Shown here: piece by piece, positions 1 through 7,740 of the stretch | How the letters are laid out: each line of letters begins with the position of its first letter | Numbering within the stretch: the first letter of the stretch is position 1 | From: Candidatus Kuenenia stuttgartensis | GTDB lineage: Bacteria; Planctomycetota; Planctomycetia; Planctomycetales; Planctomycetaceae | DNA: 44,013 bases | Direction of reading: 5' to 3' | Assembly: GCA_945861865.1 (NCBI GenBank) | Contig: CAMAWN010000024.1 | Span: forward strand, 1 to 44,013 | Notes under the pieces: generated by a model | What the model saw: only the letters and a program-made list of their open reading frames with translations | Databases searched by the model: none | What the model was told of the DNA's origin: nothing | Made by a program: the position numbers and the translations under genes

Positions 1-1258
1 GTGATTCCGGCGGAGGCGGTTGACCTTCATCCCCATTGAGCCACTGCGGCACCACGTAGTGATAAAACTGTTTTGACCACAGCAGCCCCGCATAGCCTTG
101 CCGAGCGACGCGGGCCGACTCCGGCGAATACTCTCGGTAAAGTTTCGTGCGATAAAACTCGTCCGCCTCTTCCAGGCGGGTCGCGAAGACCTGCTCGAAC
201 TCCGGCCCGAACGCCGTCTGCGGCGTCCAGGTCTTTTCCCCCAGATGAGTCAGCCGCAACCGGATGACTTGCGTGGCATGCGGCTCCAGATGCAATTCGT
301 GCCAAGCCGCCGTTTTCGTGCCGACCCCGTCGGGTGAAACGGCATCGAGCCGGTCATGGATGACGCGGTCGTGAAACGCATCCTTCACAGGCTGGTCGTT
401 GTTGGAAAGCCCATAGAGTCGCTCTTGGTTCGAGTTGTTTTCCGTGAAGAGCCACTGTGGACGCTGCGGTGACTCGTCCGCGACGAAGGAAAACTCACCC
501 AGCGCTTCATGCCATACCAAGACAGTCCCGTCTGCCTGAAGTCGCGTTCCTGGATGACAGGACGTGGACTCGTCATGCCCAAGCCAGGACCAAGTATTGC
601 GAAACCACAGCGTTGGCAAGACATGCAGCGTGGCCACTTCTGGTCCGCGGTTGTGAATCGTGATTTGGATCAGGATGTCCTGCGGCGAAGCCTTCGCGTA
701 CTCGGCCACGACATCGAAATAGCGGTCCTCGTCGAAGACGCCTGTGTCGAGCAACTCGAACTCCAGCTGATCTTTGCCGCGTCGCCGGTTCTCTGCGACC
801 AGTTGATCGTAGGGAAACGCAGCCTGCGGGTATTTGTAGAGCGCCTTCATGTACGAATGCGTCGGGGTCGAGTCGAGGTAGTAATAAAGCTCCTTCACGT
901 CCTCGCCGTGATTCCCTTCCGGCCCCGTCAGGCCGAAGAGTCGTTCCTTCAGGATCGGGTCGCGGCCGTTCCACAACGCCAGAGCGAAACACAGCCGCCC
1001 CTGTCGATCGCAAATTCCCAGCAAGCCATCTTCGCCCCAGCGGTACGTTCGGCTGTGAGCATGATCGTGCGGAAAGTAAAACCAACTGTCGCCATGCGCT
1101 GAGTAATCCTCACGCACGGTCCCCCATTGCCGTTCGGAGAGATATGGCCCCCATCGCTGCCAATCTTCCGTTCGCGAGTGGGCCGCCACCAAGCGGAGGC
1201 ATTCCGCCGTCGCAGCCTCTTTACGAATCGGCATCGGCTCACTCAACGACGGTTGCAT
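1..1258 (-). CDS. Glucosidase-like glycoside hydrolase, N-terminal 419 residues (runs off left edge)
   Basis: An open frame without a stop runs from an ATG at 1256-1258 to the left edge, so the C-terminal half is missing. The protein starts MQPSLSEPMP and contains runs such as WQRWGPYLSERQWG, GLLGICDRQGRLCFALALWN, YYYLDSTPTHSYMKALYKYP and LPTLWFRNTWSW. These resemble large planctomycete and cyanobacterial proteins annotated as glucosidase (MGH1-like, GH63-type alpha/alpha barrel, usually about 850-900 residues). A GGAGAT sits 6 nt before the ATG. There is no signal peptide, so it is probably cytoplasmic and may act on alpha-glucosides. It lies 62 nt downstream of the PfkB kinase in the same direction, which suggests a shared transcript. 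The catalytic acids expected in the C-terminal barrel cannot be seen here, so the reaction is inferred from family resemblance only. Confidence 0.8.
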   Translation of the reverse strand, partial: MQPSLSEPMPIRKEAATAECLRLVAAHSRTEDWQRWGPYLSERQWGTVREDYSAHGDSWFYFPHDHAHSRTYRWGEDGLLGICDRQGRLCFALALWNGRDPILKERLFGLTGPEGNHGEDVKELYYYLDSTPTHSYMKALYKYPQAAFPYDQLVAENRRRGKDQLEFELLDTGVFDEDRYFDVVAEYAKASPQDILIQITIHNRGPEVATLHVLPTLWFRNTWSWLGHDESTSCHPGTRLQADGTVLVWHEALGEFSFVADESPQRPQWLFTENNSNQERLYGLSNNDQPVKDAFHDRVIHDRLDAVSPDGVGTKTAAWHELHLEPHATQVIRLRLTHLGEKTWTPQTAFGPEFEQVFATRLEEADEFYRTKLYREYSPESARVARQGYAGLLWSKQFYHYVVPQWLNGDEGQPPPPES

Positions 1259-1320
1259 TGTGTATCTCCGGTTGATTTAGTTCGAGCACTACGGAATCAG
1301 AGTATCGGCAATCCCGCATT

Positions 1321-2271
1321 TCAGCAGCGTGTGATTTTCAGCGGGTGAGCGGCCAGGAACTCCGTCAGTTCCGCGGCATTAAACACGCCCGTCGTTGCTC
1401 CTGTCGAGCGCACGCAGCTGGCTCCCATCGCGCTGCCCAGCCGCACGCTGTCGAGCGTACTCGCACCGCGCAGCAAACCCAGAATGTATCCCGACACGAA
1501 CGCATCGCCGCTGCCGGTCCCATCGACGAACGGGACCTGATGAGCTTCGGCCTGAAAGCGGCCTTCGTCGGAGAGGATCACGCAGCCGTCTCCGCCGCGT
1601 GTGATGATCGCCGTGCGGACTCCGGCCGAGCGGAACGCTGCGGCCTGTCGCCACGGGTCCGTCTCGCCAGTGAGCAGCACGCTCTCGTCGGCGTTGGGCA
1701 TGAAGACATCCGTCAGCGCGAGCACCGGTCGCAGCCGCGGCCAATAGTCGCCGGGACCGGGCAGGACAACATCCAGCAGTGTCGGGATGCCCGCGTCGCG
1801 CGCCGCTTGAAACAGCGGCAGGATGTTCTCGACCGGTGGGTTCTCCGCCAGCAGATAGCCGCCCAGGAACAGCACGCGACAATCACGGACCATCGCGGGC
1901 GTGACTTGGCTGGCGTCGAAGTCGGTGTTCGCTCCGAGCGTGTGAATGAATCGTCGATCCTCTCCCTGCACGTTGACGATCAGTGACTGAGAGGTTTGAC
2001 TCGTTGCCGATTCGCACAGCAGGCGGCAATCGACGCCGGCCGCTTCCAGCGATTCGCGCACATGCCGGCCGAAGACATCTTGGCCGACCAGTCCCACGAC
2101 TCCGACTGGCACACCGAGCTTCGCCAAATCGGTCGAAACATTCGCCGCGTTGCCGCCGATCGCCAGCTCAAAGCGTGGCGATAAGACCAGCTCACCGGCT
2201 CGCGGCAGGTGCGCGATCGGCGAGCAAAGATGATCGGAGACGATAATGCCGAAGCACAGGACGTCGAGCAT
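1321..2271 (-). CDS. PfkB-family carbohydrate kinase
   Basis: This 316-residue protein has the ribokinase/PfkB layout. An N-terminal GGNAANVS motif (about residues 39-46) forms the sugar-binding glycine pair, and a C-terminal DGTGSGDAFVSG carries the catalytic aspartate (about D256) and anion hole. The family phosphorylates sugars or nucleosides with ATP in the cytoplasm; the substrate cannot be read from the sequence. The start at 2271 is supported by GAGGAAGC just upstream, which overlaps the end of the preceding thioredoxin-like gene; only 6 nt separate the two genes. The glycoside hydrolase follows downstream, so the kinase may phosphorylate a sugar released by it (inference). Length is normal for the family. 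Confidence 0.9.
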   Translation of the reverse strand: MLDVLCFGIIVSDHLCSPIAHLPRAGELVLSPRFELAIGGNAANVSTDLAKLGVPVGVVGLVGQDVFGRHVRESLEAAGVDCRLLCESATSQTSQSLIVNVQGEDRRFIHTLGANTDFDASQVTPAMVRDCRVLFLGGYLLAENPPVENILPLFQAARDAGIPTLLDVVLPGPGDYWPRLRPVLALTDVFMPNADESVLLTGETDPWRQAAAFRSAGVRTAIITRGGDGCVILSDEGRFQAEAHQVPFVDGTGSGDAFVSGYILGLLRGASTLDSVRLGSAMGASCVRSTGATTGVFNAAELTEFLAAHPLKITRC

Positions 2272-2277
2272 GCTTCC

Positions 2278-2901
2278 TCACTCTGCCAGCAGCTTCTCGA
2301 CGAACGGCACGATGTCTTTGGCGTAGGTGAAGTCTTCGCCGGGCTTCGCGTGGTCATTGTCGAAACGCTTCGCGACTTTGCCGTCAGCACCGAAGACGTA
2401 CACGGCGGGGATCGAGGCCAGTTCGAGCTTCTCGAACAGCACGTCGGATTCCACGTTCAGCAGCACGTTGGGAAACGTCGCGTTTTGCTTCGTGAGAAAC
2501 GCGAGCACACGCTCCCGATAGCTCTCCGGCGGCTTGCTCTTGATGCCGGCGTAGTCGCAACTCGCGGACAGGCAGACGAGCTGCTCGCCGTGCTGCTTGT
2601 GCAATTCGACCAGATGCGGGAACTCGACCGTGCACGGCTCGCAGGAGGTGGACCACAGATCGAGCACCACGATCTGGCCCTTGTGCCGCGCGACGAGTGC
2701 TAGCGTTTCGTCCCAATTCTTGAGGTCGAGCGCCACGGTCGCAGCAGGATTCTTCGCTGCGTCACCAACAGGCTCCGATGGCACCGTCCTGTCCGGTTCC
2801 AGGGTTTTCGGGGAGGGTGATGTCACTGTCTGAGAATTCGATTCGCAGCCAAGCATTGCCAACGGAAACAACAGGAGAACGGACCAGAAAAAGAGAGGCA
2901 T
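2278..2901 (-). CDS. TlpA-like thioredoxin-fold lipoprotein
   Basis: The frame stays open to 3057, but the best start is the ATG at 2899-2901. It gives 207 residues beginning with a hydrophobic stretch (MPLFFWSVLLLFPLAMLGC) whose cysteine C19 could be a lipidated residue; the position before the lipobox is Met-Leu-Gly, not an ideal consensus. A Pro/Ser/Thr-rich linker (20-55) leads to a thioredoxin fold with the redox pair C87-E-P-C90 in LWSTSCEPCTVEFP. Later VESDVLFEKLELASIPAVYVF includes the cis-Pro loop IPAVYV. The family exchanges disulfides at the outer face of the membrane, for example in cytochrome c maturation or peroxide defence. It sits between polA and the PfkB kinase, with 6 nt to the latter. 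Confidence 0.85.
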   Translation of the reverse strand: MPLFFWSVLLLFPLAMLGCESNSQTVTSPSPKTLEPDRTVPSEPVGDAAKNPAATVALDLKNWDETLALVARHKGQIVVLDLWSTSCEPCTVEFPHLVELHKQHGEQLVCLSASCDYAGIKSKPPESYRERVLAFLTKQNATFPNVLLNVESDVLFEKLELASIPAVYVFGADGKVAKRFDNDHAKPGEDFTYAKDIVPFVEKLLAE

Positions 2902-3032
2902 GACGTTCCTTGTCGTTGAGTGAAAGGCAGGGGACGGGCAAGAGTGCCTGTTGTTTATACACAACTCAAGCAGATTTCCCGACCCCTCGGGATGATTTTG
3001 CGCCGGCGAGTGAAGCCGTTTTGACCCTTTGG

Positions 3033-5900
3033 TCAGAGATTTTCCAACACTTGCCAATTCTCGCCGACGGAGACGTCCACCGCGAGCGGTACACGCAGCG
3101 ACATGGCGCTGGTCATCTCGTCGCGAACCAGCGCGGCGAGTGACGTGACTTCGTCGGCGGGAGTTTCGAAAACCAGTTCGTCGTGGATTTGCAGCAGCAG
3201 TCGGCCGGGGTGGTGAGTCTCGGCGAGCCGGTCGTGGACGCGGAGCATCGCTTGCTTGATGAGATCGGCGGCGGAGCCTTGGATCACGGTGTTGATGGCG
3301 GTCCGCTCGGAGGAATTCAGTTGTTGTTTGCGCTCCGGGCGGATGCCGCTGATCGCTCGGTGACGGCCGAGGATCGTCGTCGCGAAGCCGGTGCGAGCAA
3401 CCTCGGCGAGCGTTTGTGTGATGTACTTGTCGATGGCGGCGTACTTGGCGAAGTACTGGTCGATGAACAGCGTGGCCTCGTCTTGGTCGATGTGCAACGC
3501 CTCGGACAGACCGAAGGCACTCTGGCCGTAGAGCACTCCGAAGTTCACCGCTTTGGCGATGCGGCGCTGCTCGGAACTGACCACGTCAGGCGGGACGTTG
3601 AAGACTTCGCAGGCGACGGCAGTGTGGATGTCGGTGCCGGCGGCGAACGCTTCGCAGAGCACCGGATCGCCGCAGAAGTGCGCGAGAATCCGCAGCTCGA
3701 TCTGCGAGTAGTCCGCGCAGACGAATCGCCAGCCCGGCTCAGAGGGGATGAACGCTTTGCGGACGCGATGTCCTTCAGTCGTGCGGATCGGAATGTTCTG
3801 AATGTTCGGATCGCTGCTGCTGAGCCGGCCGGTGGCGGCGACGACTTGGTTGAAACGAGCATGAATCTTGCCGGTCTGTGGATTGACCAGCTCTGGCAGC
3901 GAATCGAGGTACGTCCCCTTCAACTTGCTAAGTTGCCGATGCTCGATGATCTTCGCCGGCAGCGGATGCACGAGCGCGAGTTTTTCCAACACGTCCTGAT
4001 CGGTGCTGGGGCCGGTCTTGGTTTTTTTCATCACGGGCAGGCTGAGTTCCTCGAACAGCACCTTCGCGAGTTGCTTCGGCGAGTCGATGTTGAACTCGTG
4101 GCCGGCGATCTGATGGATCTCGGCGACGAGGTCGGTCAGTCGCAGCGAAATTTCCGCGGATTGCCGCCGCAACTCGACGACATCGACCCGAATGCCGGCC
4201 GTCTCCATTTCGGCGAGGACGCCGATCAGCGGACGTTCGAGGTTCCAGTACAAATCCCACAAGCCTTCGCGACGCAGTTCGTCCGCGAGCTGCCGCGACA
4301 ACTGCCACGCCGCATCGGCACGCTCGGCCGACCATTCGGCGAGTCGCGGTTGGTCCGCGAACATCGCGGGATCGAACGGCGGCAACGCTTTCTGGAGATA
4401 TTTGTCGGCGAGTGCCGGAAGGTCGTGGCCGCGTCCTCCAGCTTCAATCAGATAGCTGGCGACCATCGGATCGACGCCCAGTCCGGTCGGCTGAATCCCG
4501 ACGCGGCGCAGCAGCAACAGATCGAATTTGAGATCGTGGTTGGCGATTTGCACGTCGGGCGATTCGAGGATCGGTTTCAGGGCGAGCAAAATTTGCGAGG
4601 CCTGATCGTGGGACAGGTTTCCAACCAACCCGGAACTCGTGGGCAGGTCGGAAACCTGTTCCACGTTGTCGTCGAAGAGCGATCGTTGGCGACGGGATGG
4701 AATTTGAAGTGGGGTGGCGATTTGTTGCTCGGAACCCTCACCCGGCTTTCGGCCACCCCCTCCCAAAGGGAGAGGGGCATGTTCGGAGATCGGGATGAAC
4801 CACGACCGTTCTGTTCCCCAAGTGAACGTGAGAGCGATGATGTCAGCTTGCGTGGGGTTGGAGGACGACGCGATGACGTCGAGACAGAACTCGCGTTGCG
4901 TCTGCAATTGCTTGATGAATGCGGCGAGTTGCGTGTCGGCCCCAATGCCGACAATTTCGCAGCGATGAACAGACTCAAATGACAAGCTGGTCTGCTGAGA
5001 TGTCGTTGCAGAATCGTCCACAGCGGCGAGCTTGAACTCGTTCGGTAGCGACTTGGCGTCGTCGATGAAGCGGCGGAAGCCGAACTCTTGGAACAAAGCG
5101 GCCAACCGAGCGACATCGACTTGGCCGACCTGCATCGCGTCCCAATCGATCTTCAAATCGAGATGCTGATTGAGCGTGACCAACGTACGGCTGAGACGCG
5201 CGAGATCGGCGAACTCTTTCAGATTCGATTTGAGTTTGTCTCCCGCGACCTTGTCGGCATTCAACAGCACTTCATCCAGCGAGCCGAATTGTTCCAGCAA
5301 CGCGGTTGCCTTTTTGGGGCCGACCAACGGCACTCCCGGCACGTTGTCGACGCTGTCGCCGACCAGCGATTGGAAGTCGATGGCTTGGTCCGGGCGGATA
5401 CCCCAGTCTGCTTTCAAATCGGATTCGTCAATCCAGGTGTTCTTGCGAACGTTGAAAATTCGCACATGCGGGCCGAGCAGTTGGCGAGCGTCCTTGTCGT
5501 TGGTGACGATGCGGACGTCGTAGCCACGTTCGACCGCTTGCCGAGTCAGCGTCGCGATCACGTCGTCCGCTTCCCAGCCGTCGCAACGCAGCTTCGGAAT
5601 GCCGAAGCCGTCCATGACCTGCTGTACCATCTCAATCTGCGGCCGCAGGTCTTCGGGCATCTCGGTGCGATTGGCTTTGTATTTGGGGTACAGCGCCTCG
5701 CGGGTTCCCGGCCCCGGCGAGTCCATCGCGCACAGCCAGTGCGTCGGCCGCTGAGTCTGCAAAATGTTGAACAGGTCGCGTGTGAAACCAAAGACCGCGT
5801 TCGACGGCAGTCCCTTGGGACTGGTCATCGAGGGGATCGCGTGGAACACCTGAAACAACAGGGAGAAGGTGTCGATCAGAAACAGCGTGGGAGTGGTCAT
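3033..5900 (-). CDS. polA: DNA polymerase I
   Basis: This 955-residue protein has all three PolA regions. The 5'-3' exonuclease is at about 1-290 (LIDTFSLLFQVFHAI, then GDSVDNVPGVPLVGPKKA). A 3'-5' exonuclease-like domain covers about 320-540. The polymerase domain (about 560-955) shows motif A YSQIELRILAH, motif B RRIAKAVNFGVLYGQ and motif C QIHDELVFE. The protein fills gaps and removes RNA primers. The 3'-5' domain looks inactive: compared with Klenow fragment as I remember it, the DxE of ExoI reads D-V-I (CLDVIASS), and ExoIII YxxxD reads W-S-A-E-R. Residues about 375-431 are an insertion built from two hairpin repeats read in frame (4735-4777 and 4608-4664). No Shine-Dalgarno is visible: the ATG abuts a tandem TCGTTGG repeat. 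Confidence 0.97.
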   Translation of the reverse strand: MTTPTLFLIDTFSLLFQVFHAIPSMTSPKGLPSNAVFGFTRDLFNILQTQRPTHWLCAMDSPGPGTREALYPKYKANRTEMPEDLRPQIEMVQQVMDGFGIPKLRCDGWEADDVIATLTRQAVERGYDVRIVTNDKDARQLLGPHVRIFNVRKNTWIDESDLKADWGIRPDQAIDFQSLVGDSVDNVPGVPLVGPKKATALLEQFGSLDEVLLNADKVAGDKLKSNLKEFADLARLSRTLVTLNQHLDLKIDWDAMQVGQVDVARLAALFQEFGFRRFIDDAKSLPNEFKLAAVDDSATTSQQTSLSFESVHRCEIVGIGADTQLAAFIKQLQTQREFCLDVIASSSNPTQADIIALTFTWGTERSWFIPISEHAPLPLGGGGRKPGEGSEQQIATPLQIPSRRQRSLFDDNVEQVSDLPTSSGLVGNLSHDQASQILLALKPILESPDVQIANHDLKFDLLLLRRVGIQPTGLGVDPMVASYLIEAGGRGHDLPALADKYLQKALPPFDPAMFADQPRLAEWSAERADAAWQLSRQLADELRREGLWDLYWNLERPLIGVLAEMETAGIRVDVVELRRQSAEISLRLTDLVAEIHQIAGHEFNIDSPKQLAKVLFEELSLPVMKKTKTGPSTDQDVLEKLALVHPLPAKIIEHRQLSKLKGTYLDSLPELVNPQTGKIHARFNQVVAATGRLSSSDPNIQNIPIRTTEGHRVRKAFIPSEPGWRFVCADYSQIELRILAHFCGDPVLCEAFAAGTDIHTAVACEVFNVPPDVVSSEQRRIAKAVNFGVLYGQSAFGLSEALHIDQDEATLFIDQYFAKYAAIDKYITQTLAEVARTGFATTILGRHRAISGIRPERKQQLNSSERTAINTVIQGSAADLIKQAMLRVHDRLAETHHPGRLLLQIHDELVFETPADEVTSLAALVRDEMTSAMSLRVPLAVDVSVGENWQVLENL
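4608..4664. repeat. Dispersed hairpin repeat family A, copy inside polA
   Basis: Nineteen-base arms at 4608-4626 (gtgggacaggtttccaacc) and 4646-4664 pair at 17 of 19 positions. On the coding strand it reads V-E-Q-V-S-D-L-P ... V-G-N-L-S-H without a stop. Related copies are at 10650-10676 and 21832-21908. Confidence 0.85.
4735..4777. repeat. GC-rich hairpin repeat inside polA
   Basis: The segment contains nested inverted repeats (ccggctttcggcc, and cccctccc-aaa-gggagagggg). It is read in frame in polA as a Pro/Gly-rich stretch, PLPLGGGGRKPGEGS, at about residues 375-389. No second copy was seen in this window. It lies about 70 nt from the family A hairpin, so both form one inserted block between ExoI and ExoII motifs. 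Confidence 0.7.
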
Positions 5901-5999
5901 TGGTTATTGGTCGTTGGTCGTTGGTCGTTGGTTATTTCCAGCGGCAATCTAGCCAGTGTGCTTCCCAAATCACCAATGACCAACGACCAATGATCAATC
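5899..5999. repeat. Tandem and inverted TGGTCGTTGGTC repeat upstream of polA
   Basis: Three direct copies of TCGTTGG in a row (about 5910-5931) face an inverted counterpart around 5968-5999 (accaatgaccaacgaccaatgatc). The left arm abuts the polA ATG at 5900 and replaces any visible ribosome-binding site. Confidence 0.75.
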
Positions 6000-6162
6000 T
6001 GGCTTCTCTGCCCGCACAATCGCCAAGCTCCGCACGTCCGCCCAGCCTTCCGGCTGAATCGACTGCTACGACCGCTCTTCTGGCCGCGTCTTGACCCGGC
6101 TCAACGGCCGGGTAGAGTTCCTCCATCACGTCGATTCGCTCCGCTTCCGATAATTCGGTCAC
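5932..6162 (-). CDS. Possible small protein upstream of polA, 3' end within repeat
   Basis: A 76-codon GTG-started frame reads MTELSEAERIDVMEELYPAVEPG at its N-terminus, which looks protein-like. Its last 20 or so codons are the translated repeat at 5932-5999. It begins 27 nt from the divergent coiled-coil gene and ends 31 nt before polA. No family is recognised. It may be a real short gene that acquired a repeat at its end, or a chance frame. Confidence 0.25.
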   Translation of the reverse strand: MTELSEAERIDVMEELYPAVEPGQDAARRAVVAVDSAGRLGGRAELGDCAGREARLIIGRWSLVIWEAHWLDCRWK

Positions 6163-6188
6163 TCCATATTCTTTCTCCGAGGTGTGTC

Positions 6189-7724
6189 ATGGCTGCGCCG
6201 CAAAATAAGCCGATCGGATATCAGGTCGCTGTCATCGTGTTGTCGCTGGGGGTCGTGGTTCTCGGCACGCTGGTCTACATGGACCAGAAAAACATCCGAC
6301 AGGTAACGACGGAGAATCTCAAATCCACCGCGGATCGCCAGAAGATCGAGGCGATCGAGAGAAAAGTGCGAGAAGAGTTCGAAGACCTCAAGAAGTTGAC
6401 CGGTAATCCTGGTGATGATTATGGGCTGGGAGACGATCAGAACGTCAGCAAAGTCCGTGGTAGCAATCTGGCGGACATCGCCAAGGCCGCTGTCGCCGAA
6501 CCAACTCACAAAGCGGCGATCAATACGCTGGTGCAGAGAGCCACCGCTCGTGAACAAGAACGGGACGAAGCCAGCGCCAAGTACGTCGAAGCGCAGAAGC
6601 TGATCATCGAACTACAAAAGCAGTATCAAGTGCGGGTCGATACACAAGATGCCGGTCGCGTGAAGGCCGAAGGTGATCTGAGCGACTCCATCAAGAACAA
6701 GGATGAAGAGGTTCGCGCCAAGCAGAAGCGGATCGACGAACTCACCCAGGCGGCCAACGAGGCGGCAACGGAACTCGAAAACGAAAAGGCCGCCCGCGCG
6801 GCGGAAGTCAAAGCTCTTGACGCCCAAATCTCCAAGCTCGCCGCCATTAACGGCAAGCTGTCTGACGAGATCGACGAGATTAAGAAGACCAGCTTCGAGA
6901 TCGCTGACGGCGAAATTCGCTGGGTCGATCACCAAAACGGCCGCGTCTGGATCAACCTCGGCGAGGCAGACAACTTGCCGAAGAGAATGACCTTCAGCAT
7001 CTACACCAAGAATCACAATGGAGTGGCTCGTGGCAGCAATGACATCAAGGGGGCGATCGAAGTCACCCGCATCATTGACGCACACACCGCTGAGGCACGC
7101 ATTATCAAGGACGATCTTTATCAACCGATTGCCAAGGGGGACCCAATTTTCACTCCAATTTGGAGCCCCGGCCGCAAAGAGAACTTTTCGTTTGTTGGCA
7201 TCATCGACCTCGATGGCGATGGCAAGAGTGACCGACAGAAGTTGCATGAACTGGTTTCGGGAGCGGGTGCCACAATCGATAACGAAGTCGATGACGATGG
7301 CAAACGGATCCGGTACATGAAGTTTCCCAACGAGATCATTGACCACGGCGAAGGTGTGCCCGGCATCGACGTGAACACGAAGTTCCTGGTCGTCGGCGAG
7401 ATTCCTGACATCGCACTCGCAGTCAAGGATGAAGACAAGGCTCGCATTGGACTGATTCTGAAGCACCGAAAAATTCTGGGTGACGAAGCCAAACAACAAG
7501 GCGTGCGAGTCGTGAACCTCAACGACTTCTTGTCGTGGATTGGCTACCAACCGCAACGCCGATTGTTCGTGCCTGGATCTGAAAATGGATACATGCTGAA
7601 AGCTGGCCAACGTGAACCGCCGGTCGACAAGGTCTCGGGCCAAGTCTCGGGAGCGATCAATGGCAACAAGCGAATCAAGCCAAGCACGTCGGGCGGTCAA
7701 AATAGCCCGCTGTTCGGCAAGTAG
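6189..7724 (+). CDS. Membrane-anchored coiled-coil protein of unknown function
   Basis: This 511-residue protein starts MAAPQNKPIGYQ, followed by a single hydrophobic helix at about 11-31 (VAVIVLSLGVVVLGTLVYM), an uncleaved anchor. A charged alpha-helical region follows (about 35-235) with heptad-like runs such as EEVRAKQKRIDELTQAANEA and ELENEKAARAAEVKALDAQI, typical of a coiled coil. The C-terminal half (about 240-460) is mixed alpha/beta, including DGEIRWVDHQNGRVWINLGEAD, which resembles small beta-barrel folds in other planctomycete coiled-coil proteins. The tail is polar and Gly/Ser-rich. I do not recognise a named family. It converges on the GTPase gene with 16 nt between stops. An envelope or periplasmic structural role is a guess. 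Confidence 0.85.
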   Translation: MAAPQNKPIGYQVAVIVLSLGVVVLGTLVYMDQKNIRQVTTENLKSTADRQKIEAIERKVREEFEDLKKLTGNPGDDYGLGDDQNVSKVRGSNLADIAKAAVAEPTHKAAINTLVQRATAREQERDEASAKYVEAQKLIIELQKQYQVRVDTQDAGRVKAEGDLSDSIKNKDEEVRAKQKRIDELTQAANEAATELENEKAARAAEVKALDAQISKLAAINGKLSDEIDEIKKTSFEIADGEIRWVDHQNGRVWINLGEADNLPKRMTFSIYTKNHNGVARGSNDIKGAIEVTRIIDAHTAEARIIKDDLYQPIAKGDPIFTPIWSPGRKENFSFVGIIDLDGDGKSDRQKLHELVSGAGATIDNEVDDDGKRIRYMKFPNEIIDHGEGVPGIDVNTKFLVVGEIPDIALAVKDEDKARIGLILKHRKILGDEAKQQGVRVVNLNDFLSWIGYQPQRRLFVPGSENGYMLKAGQREPPVDKVSGQVSGAINGNKRIKPSTSGGQNSPLFGK

Positions 7725-7740
7725 TCCGAGCCATTGAGCT

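Noticed and set aside
27..305. Minus-strand frame of 92 codons, and 385-624, 573-1085 and 949-1242 minus
   Set aside because: All overlap the long open glycoside hydrolase frame in another phase.
3183..4982. Long plus-strand frame of 599 codons opposite polA
   Set aside because: It is antisense to a well-supported DNA polymerase I frame and reads as GC-rich shadow sequence without any family resemblance.
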